The notes: generated by a model from the sequence alone, not told the origin. A DNA stretch of 64,000 nt from Methylopila jiangsuensis (GCF_027922305.1 NZ_BSFK01000016.1:430565-494564); one strand, 5' to 3'; shown: positions 28,019 to 36,610, counted from the first letter of the stretch. Made by a program: numbers and translations.

Positions 28019-29029
28019 TCAGCCTTCCGGCAGCGCGAGGACGCCGGCGGCGCCGTCCTCGGTTCCGAAGGCGAGCCGGGCGCCGGAGGGGTCCCAGGCG
28101 AGCGCGGTCACGGTCCCGCCCCGGCTCGCGGGCCGGGCCAGCAGCTCCGCGCCGTCGGTGAGGCGGGCGAGCAGGATGCAGCCGTCCTCATAGGCGAGCG
28201 CCACCACCGCGGCCTTGGGATGGGCGGCGACGCGGGCGACGCGGGACGGGCGGATGCCGAGCTCCTTCGGGGCCTTGCCCATGGGGCCGTCCTTGCTCTG
28301 GAACGGCCACAGGATGGCGGCGTCCGCGCCGGAGCTGGCGAGCCACTTGCCGTCCGCGGTCCAGTCCAGCGACTTCACCTTGCCCGGATAGCCGGACATG
28401 CGCATGTGTCCGCCGTCGGACAGGCGCCAGCCGTGCAGCGCGCTTTCCTGCATGGTCGTGACCACGAAGCGGCCGTCCGGCGCGAAGGTGACGTCGATGT
28501 GGCTGCCCTTCCACGGCAGCGTCTTGGCGGGGCTCTCCACCCGCGGGAACCACAGCGACACGCCGCCGTAATGGGCGACGGCGATCTGGTAGCCCTTGGG
28601 CGCGAAGGCGAGGCCGCGGGCGCTGGACGGCGCCTCGAAGCTCTTCACCACGCCCTTGCCGTCGCGGGCGAAGACGCGCTTGCCCGACGACCACGCCGCC
28701 GCGCCGTCCGGCCCGATGGCGACGGCGTCGATCCAGCCCTTGGCCTCGCCCACGGTCTCCGGCGGGGACGCGCCCTGAAACCGCAGGATACGGCCGTCGT
28801 CGCCGCCGGTGACGAGCACGCCCGGCGCGGCGGCCGCCGCCAGCAGGCCGCCGTCATGGGCCGGGACGCGCAGGTCGCCCTCGCCGGTGACGAACAGCAC
28901 GGCGCCGTCGCCGAGCGCGAACGCCGGCGCGCCGCCGAGGAAGGTCGCCGCGATCACAAAGGCGCCGGCGTCCACCGGCGTCATGCGGTCGGTGAGCGAC
29001 GGGTAGCCCGCTTCCGTGGTGAGGGACAT
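28019..29029 (-). CDS. WD40-repeat protein
   Basis: This protein of about 336 residues is built of beta-propeller repeats: DGRILRFQG, PKGYQIAVAHYGGVSLW, PDGRFVVTTMQESALHGW, ADGKWLASSGADAAILWPF and YEDGCILLARL. No signal peptide is seen, so it is probably a cytoplasmic scaffold. It lies 30 bp downstream of the COG0523 GTPase gene on the same strand. That pairing suggests a role in metal delivery; the link is inferred from position only. The start at 29029 (MSLTTEAGYP) is preferred over an ATG five codons upstream. Confidence 0.8.
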   Translation of the reverse strand: MSLTTEAGYPSLTDRMTPVDAGAFVIAATFLGGAPAFALGDGAVLFVTGEGDLRVPAHDGGLLAAAAAPGVLVTGGDDGRILRFQGASPPETVGEAKGWIDAVAIGPDGAAAWSSGKRVFARDGKGVVKSFEAPSSARGLAFAPKGYQIAVAHYGGVSLWFPRVESPAKTLPWKGSHIDVTFAPDGRFVVTTMQESALHGWRLSDGGHMRMSGYPGKVKSLDWTADGKWLASSGADAAILWPFQSKDGPMGKAPKELGIRPSRVARVAAHPKAAVVALAYEDGCILLARLTDGAELLARPASRGGTVTALAWDPSGARLAFGTEDGAAGVLALPEG

Positions 29030-29059
29030 GGAGCTGATCCGCAACCGGCCGCGCCGCCC

Positions 29060-30187
29060 TCAGGCCGCGCAGGCCTCGAAGCCCTGGCGGAGCTTGGCTT
29101 CGTCCAGCTCCTTGCCGATGAACACCAGCTTGGAGCGGCGCTTCTCGTCCGGCGTCCATTCCCGCTGCAGGTCGCCGTCCAGGATCATGTGGACGCCCTG
29201 GAACACGAAGCGGCGCGGCTCGCCCTTGAAGGCGAGGATGCCCTTCCAGCGCAGGAAGTTCTGGCCGTCGGACTGGGCGAGCGCATTGACCCAGGGCATG
29301 AACTTCTCGGGGTCCACCTCGCCGGGGATCTCCAGCGCCACCGACTGCATGGTCTCGTCGTGGTAGTGCTTCAGGCCGCCGTGCTTGTGGCCGTCGTGGC
29401 CGTGCGCCTTGTGGTCATGCCCATGGTCGTGATGGCCGTGGTCATGGCTCCCGTGGTCATGGCCGCAGCCGCAGTCCGGGCCATGGTCGTGATGATGGTG
29501 GTCGTGGCCATGGTGGTGATGGTCGTGGTCGTCCGCCTCCAGGAAGGCGGGCTCCAGCGCCAGGATGCGGTCAAGGTCGAAGGCGCCCTTGTCCAGCACC
29601 TCGGTCAGCGGGACCGCGCTCTTCACCGTGCGGATGACGCGGGCGTAGGGGTTGATGCCGCGGATGCGGGCCTCGACCTCCTCCAGCTCCTCGCCCGAGA
29701 CCAGATCGGTCTTGTTGAGCAGGATGACGTCGGCGAAGGCGATCTGGTTCTTGGCCTCGGGCGCGTCCTTGAGGCGGGTGGTCAGCCACTTGGCGTCCGC
29801 CACCGTCACCACCGCGTCGAGGCGGGCCTTGCGCGCCACCTCCTCGTCCATGAAGAAGGTCTGGGCCACCGGCGCGGGGTCCGCGAGGCCGGTGGTCTCC
29901 ACGATGATGGCGTCGAACTTGCCCTTGCGCTTCATCAGGCCTTCGAGAATGCGGATCAGGTCGCCGCGCACCGTGCAGCAGACGCAGCCGTTGTTCATCT
30001 CGAACACCTCCTCGTCGGCGCCCACCACGAGGTCGTTGTCGATGCCGATCTCGCCGAACTCGTTGACGATGACGGCGTATTTCTTGCCGTGCGGCTCGGA
30101 CAGGATGCGGTTCAGCAGCGTGGTCTTGCCGGCGCCGAGATAGCCGGTGAGCACGGTGACGGGCGTCTTTTCGGCGTCGACGGACAT
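29060..30187 (-). CDS. COG0523 (CobW/ZNG1-type) GTPase, zinc metallochaperone candidate
   Basis: This 375-residue G3E-family GTPase has P-loop GYLGAGKT at 15-22, the metal-binding CVCC at 68-71 (family CxCC), ETTGLADPAPV and NKTDLV. A long His-rich insert (EADDHDHHHHGHDHHHH and further HDHG/HGHD repeats) precedes the C-terminal CobW_C domain. His-rich COG0523 proteins near zinc importers hand zinc to client enzymes during zinc shortage. The start at 30187 has GGAGG 9 nt upstream. It is convergent with znuCBA through the WD40 gene. Confidence 0.88.
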   Translation of the reverse strand: MSVDAEKTPVTVLTGYLGAGKTTLLNRILSEPHGKKYAVIVNEFGEIGIDNDLVVGADEEVFEMNNGCVCCTVRGDLIRILEGLMKRKGKFDAIIVETTGLADPAPVAQTFFMDEEVARKARLDAVVTVADAKWLTTRLKDAPEAKNQIAFADVILLNKTDLVSGEELEEVEARIRGINPYARVIRTVKSAVPLTEVLDKGAFDLDRILALEPAFLEADDHDHHHHGHDHHHHDHGPDCGCGHDHGSHDHGHHDHGHDHKAHGHDGHKHGGLKHYHDETMQSVALEIPGEVDPEKFMPWVNALAQSDGQNFLRWKGILAFKGEPRRFVFQGVHMILDGDLQREWTPDEKRRSKLVFIGKELDEAKLRQGFEACAA

Positions 30188-30242
30188 GGAATGAGCCTCC
30201 GTGAAAACGAACCGTCCGGGCGCGGAAACGCGGCCCGCGGGC

Positions 30243-30278
30243 ATGGGTCGCGCCTCATATAGCGAGGCGCCGGCCCAT
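30243..30278 (-). terminator. Terminator after motE
   Basis: The perfect inverted repeat GCGCCTC (30250-30256) / GAGGCGC (30264-30270) is extended by outer arms ATGGG (30243) and CCCAT (30274). It lies about 40 bp beyond the motE stop and 55 bp before the start of the GTPase gene. It probably ends the fliL-fliM-DUF6468-motE transcript. Confidence 0.6.
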
Positions 30279-30318
30279 CGTCACGGGGCGTCGCGCGGGG
30301 AGCAGCCTCCCTGCGGCG

Positions 30319-31017
30319 TCAGGGCGTCGCGGGGCGGCCCTCGATCTTCGGCAGGTCGGTGAGGGCGGCGGCCGCGGCCTTGGGGGTCAGCGCGTTGACG
30401 CCCTCCCGGCGGGCCAGCGCCACGGTGAGCCGCTGGGCCGCTTCGGGCGTCATCTTGCCCATGATCTCCGACAGGCGCTGCGGCTTCATGCGCGCCGCCA
30501 CCTGCAGCAGAACCGCCGGATCGAGAGCGTCGAAGATGCGCGCGGCCTCCTTCACCTTCATGGCCTCGTACATGGCGACCAGCTCGTTCAGCTTGCCCTT
30601 TTCCTCCTCCGCCCGGCGGGCGTCGGCGGCGGCCACCTGCTCCTCCAGCCGCCTGAGCTCGTCGAGGCGCTCCTGCACCCGCTTCTCGGCGGCCTTCAGC
30701 AGCTGCTCGCGCAGGTCCACGTCCTTGGCGCGCTCCTCGATGATCTCGCGCCGCTTCTGCAGCGCCTCCAGCAGCGCGCGCTCGGACGCCGAAATGTCCG
30801 GCGGGGGCGGCTCGGGCGCGGGCTTCGTCGCGGCGGGCGTGGGCTCCGCCGGCTTGGGCTCCTCCTTGGGAGCCTCGGACCTGGCGGCGGACGCGGCCTC
30901 GGCGCGGCCCGTGAACAGATAGCTCTCGCCGGTGGCGAAGCCGATCAGCTTCAGGCCGAGCAGCGCCGCGGCGGCCGTCATCATCAGCGGAAACAGGTGG
31001 ATGCGCTGGGCGCTCAT
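30319..31017 (-). CDS. motE: MotE-like flagellar motor protein
   Basis: This 232-residue protein starts with an N-terminal membrane/signal helix (LMMTAAAALLGLKLIGFA), followed by a Pro/Glu/Lys-rich linker. A coiled coil spans about residues 80-155 (RREIIEERAKDVDLREQLL). The C-terminal MgtE_N-like domain contains MKVKEAARIFDALDPAVLLQVA, RMKPQRLSEIMGKM and TPEAAQRLT. In rhizobia, MotE is the periplasmic chaperone for the motor protein MotC. It overlaps the DUF6468 gene by 4 bp and is the last gene of the fliL operon. Confidence 0.82.
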   Translation of the reverse strand: MSAQRIHLFPLMMTAAAALLGLKLIGFATGESYLFTGRAEAASAARSEAPKEEPKPAEPTPAATKPAPEPPPPDISASERALLEALQKRREIIEERAKDVDLREQLLKAAEKRVQERLDELRRLEEQVAAADARRAEEEKGKLNELVAMYEAMKVKEAARIFDALDPAVLLQVAARMKPQRLSEIMGKMTPEAAQRLTVALARREGVNALTPKAAAAALTDLPKIEGRPATP

Positions 31018-32099
31018 GCGGCGACGCCTTCACGCAGGGCCTTGAGGCGGGTCATGATCTCCTCGGCCTCAACGGCGGCGGCCGCCGCCGACGACGACCG
31101 CGCCAGCGGCACCACCACCGGATCGGCGGCCGGCTCGGGCGTCTCCGCGACGGCCGCGACGGGCTCCGCCGCAAGCGTCGACGGCGCGGCGAGGGCGGTC
31201 GCGGCCTCGATCCGGGCCCGAACCTCGTCCTCCGCCGCCTGCAGGCGGAGGAGACGCTCGGCCTCGCGGGCGAACATCGCCTCCTCCGCCTCCCGCAGCG
31301 CCATGAGGCGATCGTCGTTGCGGGCGGCCTCCTCCGCCTCGCGCGCGGCGAAGGCGGACTCGCGGATGGCGATCAGCTCGGCCTCGCGGTTCAGAAGCTC
31401 CATCTCGCGCGCGGCCACCAGCTCGTTGGCGCGGGCGGCGGCCAGTTCCGCGGCGCGCGCCGCTGCGGCGTCGGCCGCCCGTTCCGCCGCGAGCGCCGCG
31501 GCGGCTTCGGCGGCGATCAGGGCCTGCTCCCGCTCCGCCTGTCCGAAGGCGGCCGCGAGCTCGGCCGCGCGGGCCGTGGCGATCTCGGCCGCGCGCTCGG
31601 CGGCGGCCTCCGCCGCGCGCACCGCCCGCTCGCGCTCCGCCTTAAGCTCCATCTCGGCGCGGATCGCGGCCTCCGCGGCCTCGACGCGGGCGGCGGCGTC
31701 CCTCTCCTGCGCGGCGCGGGCGATGTCCTCCAGCGCCTGCCGCTGGTCCTCGGCCTCGCGGGCGGCCTGCTCCCGCGCGGCGCGGGCGGTCTCGGCGATG
31801 CGGGCGATCAGGGTCTCGCTCGCGCCGAGCTGGCCCGCGATCGCGGTCGACATCTCTTCGGCCCGGCCGAGCCGCTCGGCGAGGGTCTCCTCGCTCGCGC
31901 TGACGGTGGAGCGCAGCGCCGCGATGGCGCGCTCGGCGCCGGCGGTGGCGGCCATCAGCTCGGTCACGGTCTGCCGCATGGCCTGCTCGTCCGCGCGCAG
32001 GCGGGACAGGCGGCGGTTGAGCGTGGCGCAATAGACGATCGTCGCGACCAGCAGCACCGCCACCAGCGACTCGATCGCTAGTCCGACCAGGTTGTCCAT
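31014..32099 (-). CDS. DUF6468 flagellar-operon protein, Ala/Glu-rich coiled coil
   Basis: This 361-residue protein has one N-terminal membrane helix (LAIESLVAVLLVATIVYCATL) and then the DUF6468 segment (NRRLSRLRADEQAMRQTVTEL). A very long Ala/Glu/Arg-rich coiled coil fills most of the protein (about 80-320) with near-repeats such as ELAAARANELVAAREMELL. The family is known mainly for its place in alphaproteobacterial flagellar operons, and no biochemical role is established. The ATG overlaps the fliM stop (ATGA), and its own stop overlaps motE. The repeat-rich region is prone to expansion or contraction. Confidence 0.75.
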   Translation of the reverse strand: MDNLVGLAIESLVAVLLVATIVYCATLNRRLSRLRADEQAMRQTVTELMAATAGAERAIAALRSTVSASEETLAERLGRAEEMSTAIAGQLGASETLIARIAETARAAREQAAREAEDQRQALEDIARAAQERDAAARVEAAEAAIRAEMELKAERERAVRAAEAAAERAAEIATARAAELAAAFGQAEREQALIAAEAAAALAAERAADAAAARAAELAAARANELVAAREMELLNREAELIAIRESAFAAREAEEAARNDDRLMALREAEEAMFAREAERLLRLQAAEDEVRARIEAATALAAPSTLAAEPVAAVAETPEPAADPVVVPLARSSSAAAAAVEAEEIMTRLKALREGVAA

Positions 32100-33253
32100 C
32101 ACGACGCTTCCTTACGCACCTGACCCGCGGCCTCGAACGCCGCCAGCGTCGTGTTGGACCGGCGCAGCGGGCGCATGACCTGCACCGCCACATGCTCGCC
32201 GGCCCGGCCCATGCGGCCTTCGGTCAGCACCTGGTCGCCGCAGCGCAGCTCCACCAGGTCGTCCGGCTTCACGTCCAGCATCAGCGTGTCGCCCACGTCG
32301 AGATTCATGATCTCGCGCAGCGGGAGGCGCTTTTCGTACAGCACCGCGTGGACGTCGGCCTTGGCCTGCCAGATCTCGGTGGCGAGATGGCCCTCCCAGG
32401 TGGCGTCGCGGCCGAACTTCTCGCCCATGAACTGCTGCAGCAGCACGTCGCGGATCGGCTCCAGCGTGGCGTAGGGGATCAGCATCTCGATCCGCCCGCC
32501 GCGGTCCTCCATGTCGATCCGCAGGTTCACCAGGATGGCGGCGTTGGCGGAGCGGGTGATGGCCGCGAAGCGGGGGTTGGTCTCCAGCCGGTCGAGGCTG
32601 AAATGGATTTCGCTGATCGGCCGGAAGGCGTGCTCGGCGTCCGCCAGCACCACCTCGATCATGCGCTGGACGAGGCTGGTCTCGATGGTGGTGTAGGGCC
32701 GGCCCTCCACCTTCATGGTGGTGACGCCGCGCCGTCCGCCCAGCAGCACGTCGATGATCGAGTAGGTCAGCGCGCTGTCCACCGTCATCAGCCCGAAGCC
32801 GTCCCACTGCTCGGCGCGGAACACCGAGAGGATCGCCGGCAGCGGGATCGAGTTCAGGTAGTCGCCGAAGCGGACCGACTTGATGCCGTCGAGCGAGACC
32901 TCGACGTTGTCGGAGGTGAAGTTGCGCAACGAGGTCGTGAGCAGCCGGACCAGCCGGTCGAACACGATCTCCAGCATGGGCAGGCGCTCGTAGGACACGA
33001 GCGCGGAGTTGATGATGGCGCGGATGCCGGACTGCTCGGACAGGCCGAGCTCGTCCGGGTTGAAGCCCAGCAGCCCGTCGACCTCGTCCTGGGTGAGCAC
33101 CCGGTCGGCCGCCTTGCGGTCGGCCACGTCGCTGGTGTCGGCGAGCTTCGCCGCCCAGTCGGCGGCGTCGCCTTCGGCCTCGCCCACCTGCTCGGCCATG
33201 GCCGCGCCCCATTCGGCGGCGAGGTCGTCGAAGTCGTCGTCAGGCCCGGCCAT
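32099..33253 (-). CDS. fliM: Flagellar motor switch protein FliM
   Basis: This 384-residue C-ring protein binds phospho-CheY and sets rotation direction. The CheY-binding-like motif VLTQDEVDGLLGF lies at about residues 53-65, after an unusually acidic N-terminal extension. The middle domain (AIINSALVSYERLPMLEIVFD, LLTTSLRNFT, IPLPAILSVF) and the C-terminal SpoA domain (LPLREIMNLDVGDTLML) follow. It lies 21 bp downstream of fliL and overlaps DUF6468, giving one operon. Confidence 0.95.
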   Translation of the reverse strand: MAGPDDDFDDLAAEWGAAMAEQVGEAEGDAADWAAKLADTSDVADRKAADRVLTQDEVDGLLGFNPDELGLSEQSGIRAIINSALVSYERLPMLEIVFDRLVRLLTTSLRNFTSDNVEVSLDGIKSVRFGDYLNSIPLPAILSVFRAEQWDGFGLMTVDSALTYSIIDVLLGGRRGVTTMKVEGRPYTTIETSLVQRMIEVVLADAEHAFRPISEIHFSLDRLETNPRFAAITRSANAAILVNLRIDMEDRGGRIEMLIPYATLEPIRDVLLQQFMGEKFGRDATWEGHLATEIWQAKADVHAVLYEKRLPLREIMNLDVGDTLMLDVKPDDLVELRCGDQVLTEGRMGRAGEHVAVQVMRPLRRSNTTLAAFEAAGQVRKEAS

Positions 33254-33274
33254 GGAGATCGCCCCCGCTCCCCG

Positions 33275-33817
33275 TCACTGCACCACGATGTCCTTGAACA
33301 GCACCGCGTCGGCCTTGGCCGGCGCGATGGCGAGATTGACCCGCCGCAGCAGCTCCTCCTTCAGCCGGTAGACGCCGGAGGAGCCGCGCAGGTCGGCGGG
33401 GCGCATCTCGCGCAGATGCGTCTGGAAGCTGTCGATCACCCGCGGCATCAGCGGCTTGATGGCGTCGCCGACCTTGGAGTCCGCCACCTCGATCGCCACC
33501 GTCATGCGGACGTAGTTCTGCTTGTCCGGATCGGTGGTCGCGAGGTTGATGGTCATCTCCGGAAGCTCGATGAAGGTGGTCGAGGCCGCGGCCGGCGTCG
33601 CCGCGCCGTGCCCGCCCTCGGCGGCCTCGCCATGGCCGCCCGATTCGCCATGGCCGGCTTCCTCCGCGCCACCGTGCTCGCCCCCGCCGCCCAGAAACAG
33701 GAACGCTCCGCCGCCGACGAGCGCCAGCGCGACCACGGCCGCGCCGCCGATCAGGATCAGCTTCTTCTTTTTGGCCTTCGCCGCGGCCTGGGCGCCGTCG
33801 CCGTCCGTGTTCGCCAT
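33275..33817 (-). CDS. fliL: Flagellar basal-body-associated protein FliL
   Basis: This 180-residue inner-membrane protein supports the stator-rotor interface. It has a short Lys-rich cytoplasmic start (AKAKKKKLILIG), one membrane helix (GGAAVVALALVGGGAFLFL) and a Gly/His/Glu-rich linker (GGGGEHGGAEEAGHG and repeats). The periplasmic FliL domain contains TFIELPEMTINLAT and NYVRMTVAIEV, ending LFKDIVVQ. It is the first gene of the fliL-fliM-DUF6468-motE operon. A perfect CtrA box lies 67 bp upstream. Confidence 0.92.
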   Translation of the reverse strand: MANTDGDGAQAAAKAKKKKLILIGGAAVVALALVGGGAFLFLGGGGEHGGAEEAGHGESGGHGEAAEGGHGAATPAAASTTFIELPEMTINLATTDPDKQNYVRMTVAIEVADSKVGDAIKPLMPRVIDSFQTHLREMRPADLRGSSGVYRLKEELLRRVNLAIAPAKADAVLFKDIVVQ

Positions 33818-33883
33818 AAGCCTTGCGTTCTCGCCAAAACCGTCCGGCCGTCCGCCGCGTGGTTAACGGATAGGTCGGAAAGG

Positions 33884-33898
33884 TTAACGCCCCATTAA
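33884..33898. promoter_or_regulatory. CtrA-binding box TTAA-N7-TTAA
   Basis: The sequence TTAACGCCCCATTAA at 33884-33898 matches the full CtrA consensus TTAA-N7-TTAA exactly, and another TTAA lies at 33863. It sits 67 bp upstream of fliL and about 207 bp upstream of flgF. In Caulobacter, CtrA directly controls early flagellar operons such as fliL-fliM, so the position fits established biology. Binding here is inferred from sequence only. Confidence 0.75.
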
Positions 33899-34002
33899 CC
33901 CGGCAAATCCTGCCGGGCATTTTGCGCCGCCTGCGCGGAACGCCCCGGCGCCCGCCGCCGCCGCTGGCGGACCGAACGCCTCAGTCCTCAACGAAAGTCC
34001 GC

Positions 34003-34020
34003 TTGGCACGCCGGCTGCAT
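34003..34020 (+). promoter_or_regulatory. Sigma-54 promoter upstream of flgF
   Basis: TTGGCACGCCGGCTGCAT has the -24 element TGGCACG and the -12 element CTGCA, with exactly 10 nt between GG and GC. It differs from the consensus TGGCACG-N4-TTGCA by one base. It would start transcription near 34031, about 75 bp before flgF. Late flagellar rod genes in Caulobacter use sigma-54 with the activator FlbD, which matches this location. Confidence 0.72.
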
Positions 34021-34105
34021 TGGTCACGTCGGATCGGACGGCCGTCGGGGAGGATGGGCGTCCAGCGATCCGGACGACATGGAACACGGACTCGAGGAGC
34101 GTTTG

Positions 34106-34849
34106 GTGGAGAACGCGGCTCTGGTCGGGCTGTCGCGGCAGATCGCTCTGCGGCGCGAGCTCGACGTCATCGCGAACAACGTCGCGAACATGAACACCTC
34201 CGGCTTCAAGGCCGAGGAGATGGTGTTCAACGAATACCTCATGCCGACCGCCCGGGCGGACACCTTCCCGCGGCCGGACCGCCGGCTGTCCTTCGTGGAG
34301 GACCGGGCCACCTGGCACGACTTCTCCGAAGGCGCGGTGCAGACCACCGGCGGCGAGACCGATCTGGCGCTCGCCGGCGACGGCTTCTTCGTGATCGAGA
34401 CGCCGGGCGGCGAGCGCTACACCCGCAACGGCGCGTTCCAGATCAACGCCGCCGGCGAACTGGTGACGAGCGAAGGCCGCCGGGTGCTCTCCACGTCCGG
34501 CCCGATCCAGTTCGCGCCCACGGAGACCGGGCTCACCATCGGCAAGGACGGCATGATCGCCACCAGCGAAGGCGTGCGCGGCCGCATCCGGGTCGCCCGC
34601 TTCGAGGACATGGCCGGACTGGAGAAGGACGGGACCAGCCTGTTCCGCGCCTCCGGGACCCCGGTGGAGGCCGGCCCAGCGACCCGCGTGCTCCAGGGCG
34701 CGGTCGAGAAATCCAACGTCAAGCCGGTGCTGGAGATGAGCCGCCTCGTGGAGGTCAGCCGCTCCTACTCCAGCATCGCCTCGCTGCTCGACAAGCAGGA
34801 TGAACTCCGCCGCTCGGCCATCGAGCGCCTCGCCGACGTGCCGGCCTGA
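34106..34849 (+). CDS. flgF: Flagellar proximal rod protein FlgF
   Basis: This 247-residue rod protein starts at GTG 34106 (VENAALVGLSRQIALRRELDVIANNVANMNTSGFK), which matches the usual FlgF start and has GAGGAG 6 nt upstream. An in-frame ATG at 34079 would add nine unconserved residues. The middle includes DLALAGDGFFVIETPGG and RYTRNGAFQINAAGELVT, and the C-terminal rod helix is KPVLEMSRLVEVSRSY. It is exported by the flagellar type III apparatus. It is the first gene of flgF-flgG-flgA-flgH, behind a sigma-54 promoter. Confidence 0.93.
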   Translation: MENAALVGLSRQIALRRELDVIANNVANMNTSGFKAEEMVFNEYLMPTARADTFPRPDRRLSFVEDRATWHDFSEGAVQTTGGETDLALAGDGFFVIETPGGERYTRNGAFQINAAGELVTSEGRRVLSTSGPIQFAPTETGLTIGKDGMIATSEGVRGRIRVARFEDMAGLEKDGTSLFRASGTPVEAGPATRVLQGAVEKSNVKPVLEMSRLVEVSRSYSSIASLLDKQDELRRSAIERLADVPA

Positions 34850-34880
34850 CGCGCCGCAAGCTCTTGAGGATCTAGGACCG

Positions 34881-35669
34881 ATGCGCGCTCTCTACACCGC
34901 CTCTTCCGGCATGGCCGCCCAGGAGGCCAATGTCGAGCTGATCTCGAACAACATCGCCAACCTGCGCACCACCGGCTTCAAGCGCCAGCGGGCGGAGTTC
35001 CAGGACCTGCTGTACCAGTCCATGCGGCGGGTGGGCTCCACCACCTCGGAGGCCGGCACGCTGCTGCCGACGGGCGTCGACATCGGCTCCGGCGTCAAGC
35101 TGGTGGCCACGCCACGCGTCATGAGCCAGGGCACGGTGGCCCCGACCGAGAAGACCTACGATCTCGCCGTCCGCGGCGAGGGCTTCTTCCAGATCGACCT
35201 GCCGGACGGCCGCACCGCCTACACCCGCGACGGCTCGTTCGAGCTGGACGCCACCGGACAGCTCGTCACCGCCGACGGCTACGTGGTCCAGCCGGGCGTC
35301 ACCGTGCCGGACAACGCGCTGTCGGTGACCATCAACTCCACCGGCCAGGTGGAGGCGACGCTGCAGGGCCAGACCGCGCCGCAGGTGCTGGGCCAGCTCC
35401 AGCTCGCCCGCTTCGTCAACAAGTCCGGCCTCGAGGCCATGGGCGACAACCTGTTCCTGGAGACCGCCGCCAGCGGAACCCCGCTGGTGGACAATCCCGG
35501 CGCGGAAGGCTTCGGCACCACCCTGCAGGCCTATCTGGAGCAGTCCAACGTCAACGCGGTCACCGAGATCTCGGACCTGATCTCGGCCCAGCGCGCCTAT
35601 GAGATGAACTCCAAGGTGATCTCGGCGGCGGACCAGATGCTCCAGTCCACCGCCGGCATGCTGCGGTGA
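34881..35669 (+). CDS. flgG: Flagellar distal rod protein FlgG
   Basis: This 262-residue distal rod protein has the N-terminal rod motif MRALYTASSGMAAQEANVEL followed by ISNNIANLRTTGFKRQRAEF. The central part is YDLAVRGEGFFQIDLPDG, and the C-terminal helix is ISDLISAQRAYEMNSKVI. This is the normal FlgG length. Its stop overlaps the GTG start of flgA by 4 bp, so the genes are coupled. Confidence 0.97.
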   Translation: MRALYTASSGMAAQEANVELISNNIANLRTTGFKRQRAEFQDLLYQSMRRVGSTTSEAGTLLPTGVDIGSGVKLVATPRVMSQGTVAPTEKTYDLAVRGEGFFQIDLPDGRTAYTRDGSFELDATGQLVTADGYVVQPGVTVPDNALSVTINSTGQVEATLQGQTAPQVLGQLQLARFVNKSGLEAMGDNLFLETAASGTPLVDNPGAEGFGTTLQAYLEQSNVNAVTEISDLISAQRAYEMNSKVISAADQMLQSTAGMLR

Positions 35670-36610
35670 GCGCCGTGATCCGCCGCGCCGCCGCAAGCCT
35701 CGCCGTCCTTCTCGCCGTCAGCCCCGCGCTCGCCGGCCCGAGCCTGCGCGCCGCCGCGCTGGTGTCGTCCGACCGCGTCACCGTGGGCGACCTGATCGAG
35801 GGCGCCGACCCGGCGCTCGCCGACGTGGCGCTGTTCCGCGCGCCCGATCTCGGCCTCACCGGCGCGGTGCCGGCGCAGGACGTGGCGGAGGCCGCCCGCC
35901 GGGCCGGCGTCGTCGATCTCGATCTCGGCGCGTCGGCGAACGTCTCCGTCACCCGCCTCAGCCGCGCCTTCACCGCCGACGACATCGAACGGGCGGTGGC
36001 CGAGCGCGCCGCGGCCGAGTTCGGCGCGCAGGCCGAGGCCATGCGCGTGACGCTGGACGAGGCCGCCACGCTGCATCTCGATCCGAGCGCAGCCCCCCAG
36101 CCGGTCATCGCCCGCTTCGCGGCCGATCCGCGCTCCGGCCGGTTCGAGGCGAGCTTCGCCGCCGGCCGCGACGGCGCGGTGCGACGGGTCACCGGCTCGG
36201 CGATCGAGACCGTGGAGGTCGCCGTCGCCGCCCGGTCGCTGGCCCGCGGCGACGTGCTGCGCGAGGCCGACGTGGTTCTCGAGCGCCGCCCCAGGGTCCA
36301 GAGCGGCGAAGGGGTCGATCTCGCCGCCGCCAAAGGCATGGCGCTCCGCCGCCCCATGCGCGAGGGGCAGGCGCTGCGCGCCGCCGACCTGATCCGCCCG
36401 CAGCATGTGGAGCGGGGCGGTTTCGTCACGCTGGTCTACGGGCTCGGCGGCATGTCGCTGTCGCTCAAGGCCAAGGCGCTCCAGTCCGGCGCGCAGGGCG
36501 ACCTCGTCGCCGTCCAGAACATCCAGTCCAAGCGCACGGTCACCGGCGTGGTGACGGGGCCGTCCGAAGTGACCGTCTCCGCCGCCCCCACCGCCGTCGC
36601 GCGCCGCTGA
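35666..36610 (+). CDS. flgA: Flagella basal-body P-ring formation protein FlgA
   Basis: This 314-residue periplasmic chaperone for P-ring assembly has a signal peptide (AAASLAVLLAVSPALA) and SAF/ChapFlgA domains: VEVAVAARSLARGDVLREADV, KGMALRRPMREGQALRAADLI, VTLVYGLGGMSLSLKAKAL and IQSKRTVTGVV. It uses a GTG start overlapping flgG. flgI, which encodes the P-ring itself and is often next to flgA, is not in this window. Confidence 0.92.
   Translation: MSAVIRRAAASLAVLLAVSPALAGPSLRAAALVSSDRVTVGDLIEGADPALADVALFRAPDLGLTGAVPAQDVAEAARRAGVVDLDLGASANVSVTRLSRAFTADDIERAVAERAAAEFGAQAEAMRVTLDEAATLHLDPSAAPQPVIARFAADPRSGRFEASFAAGRDGAVRRVTGSAIETVEVAVAARSLARGDVLREADVVLERRPRVQSGEGVDLAAAKGMALRRPMREGQALRAADLIRPQHVERGGFVTLVYGLGGMSLSLKAKALQSGAQGDLVAVQNIQSKRTVTGVVTGPSEVTVSAAPTAVARR

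Noticed and set aside
29390..29540. Tandem repeat array or CRISPR-like region within the COG0523 gene
   Set aside because: The repetition comes from His/Asp/Gly codons of the His-rich insert and has no unique spacers. No CRISPR array was seen in the window.
30997..32034. Ser/Ala/Arg repeat protein on the plus strand
   Set aside because: It mirrors the Ala/Glu codon repeats of the DUF6468 coiled coil on the other strand.
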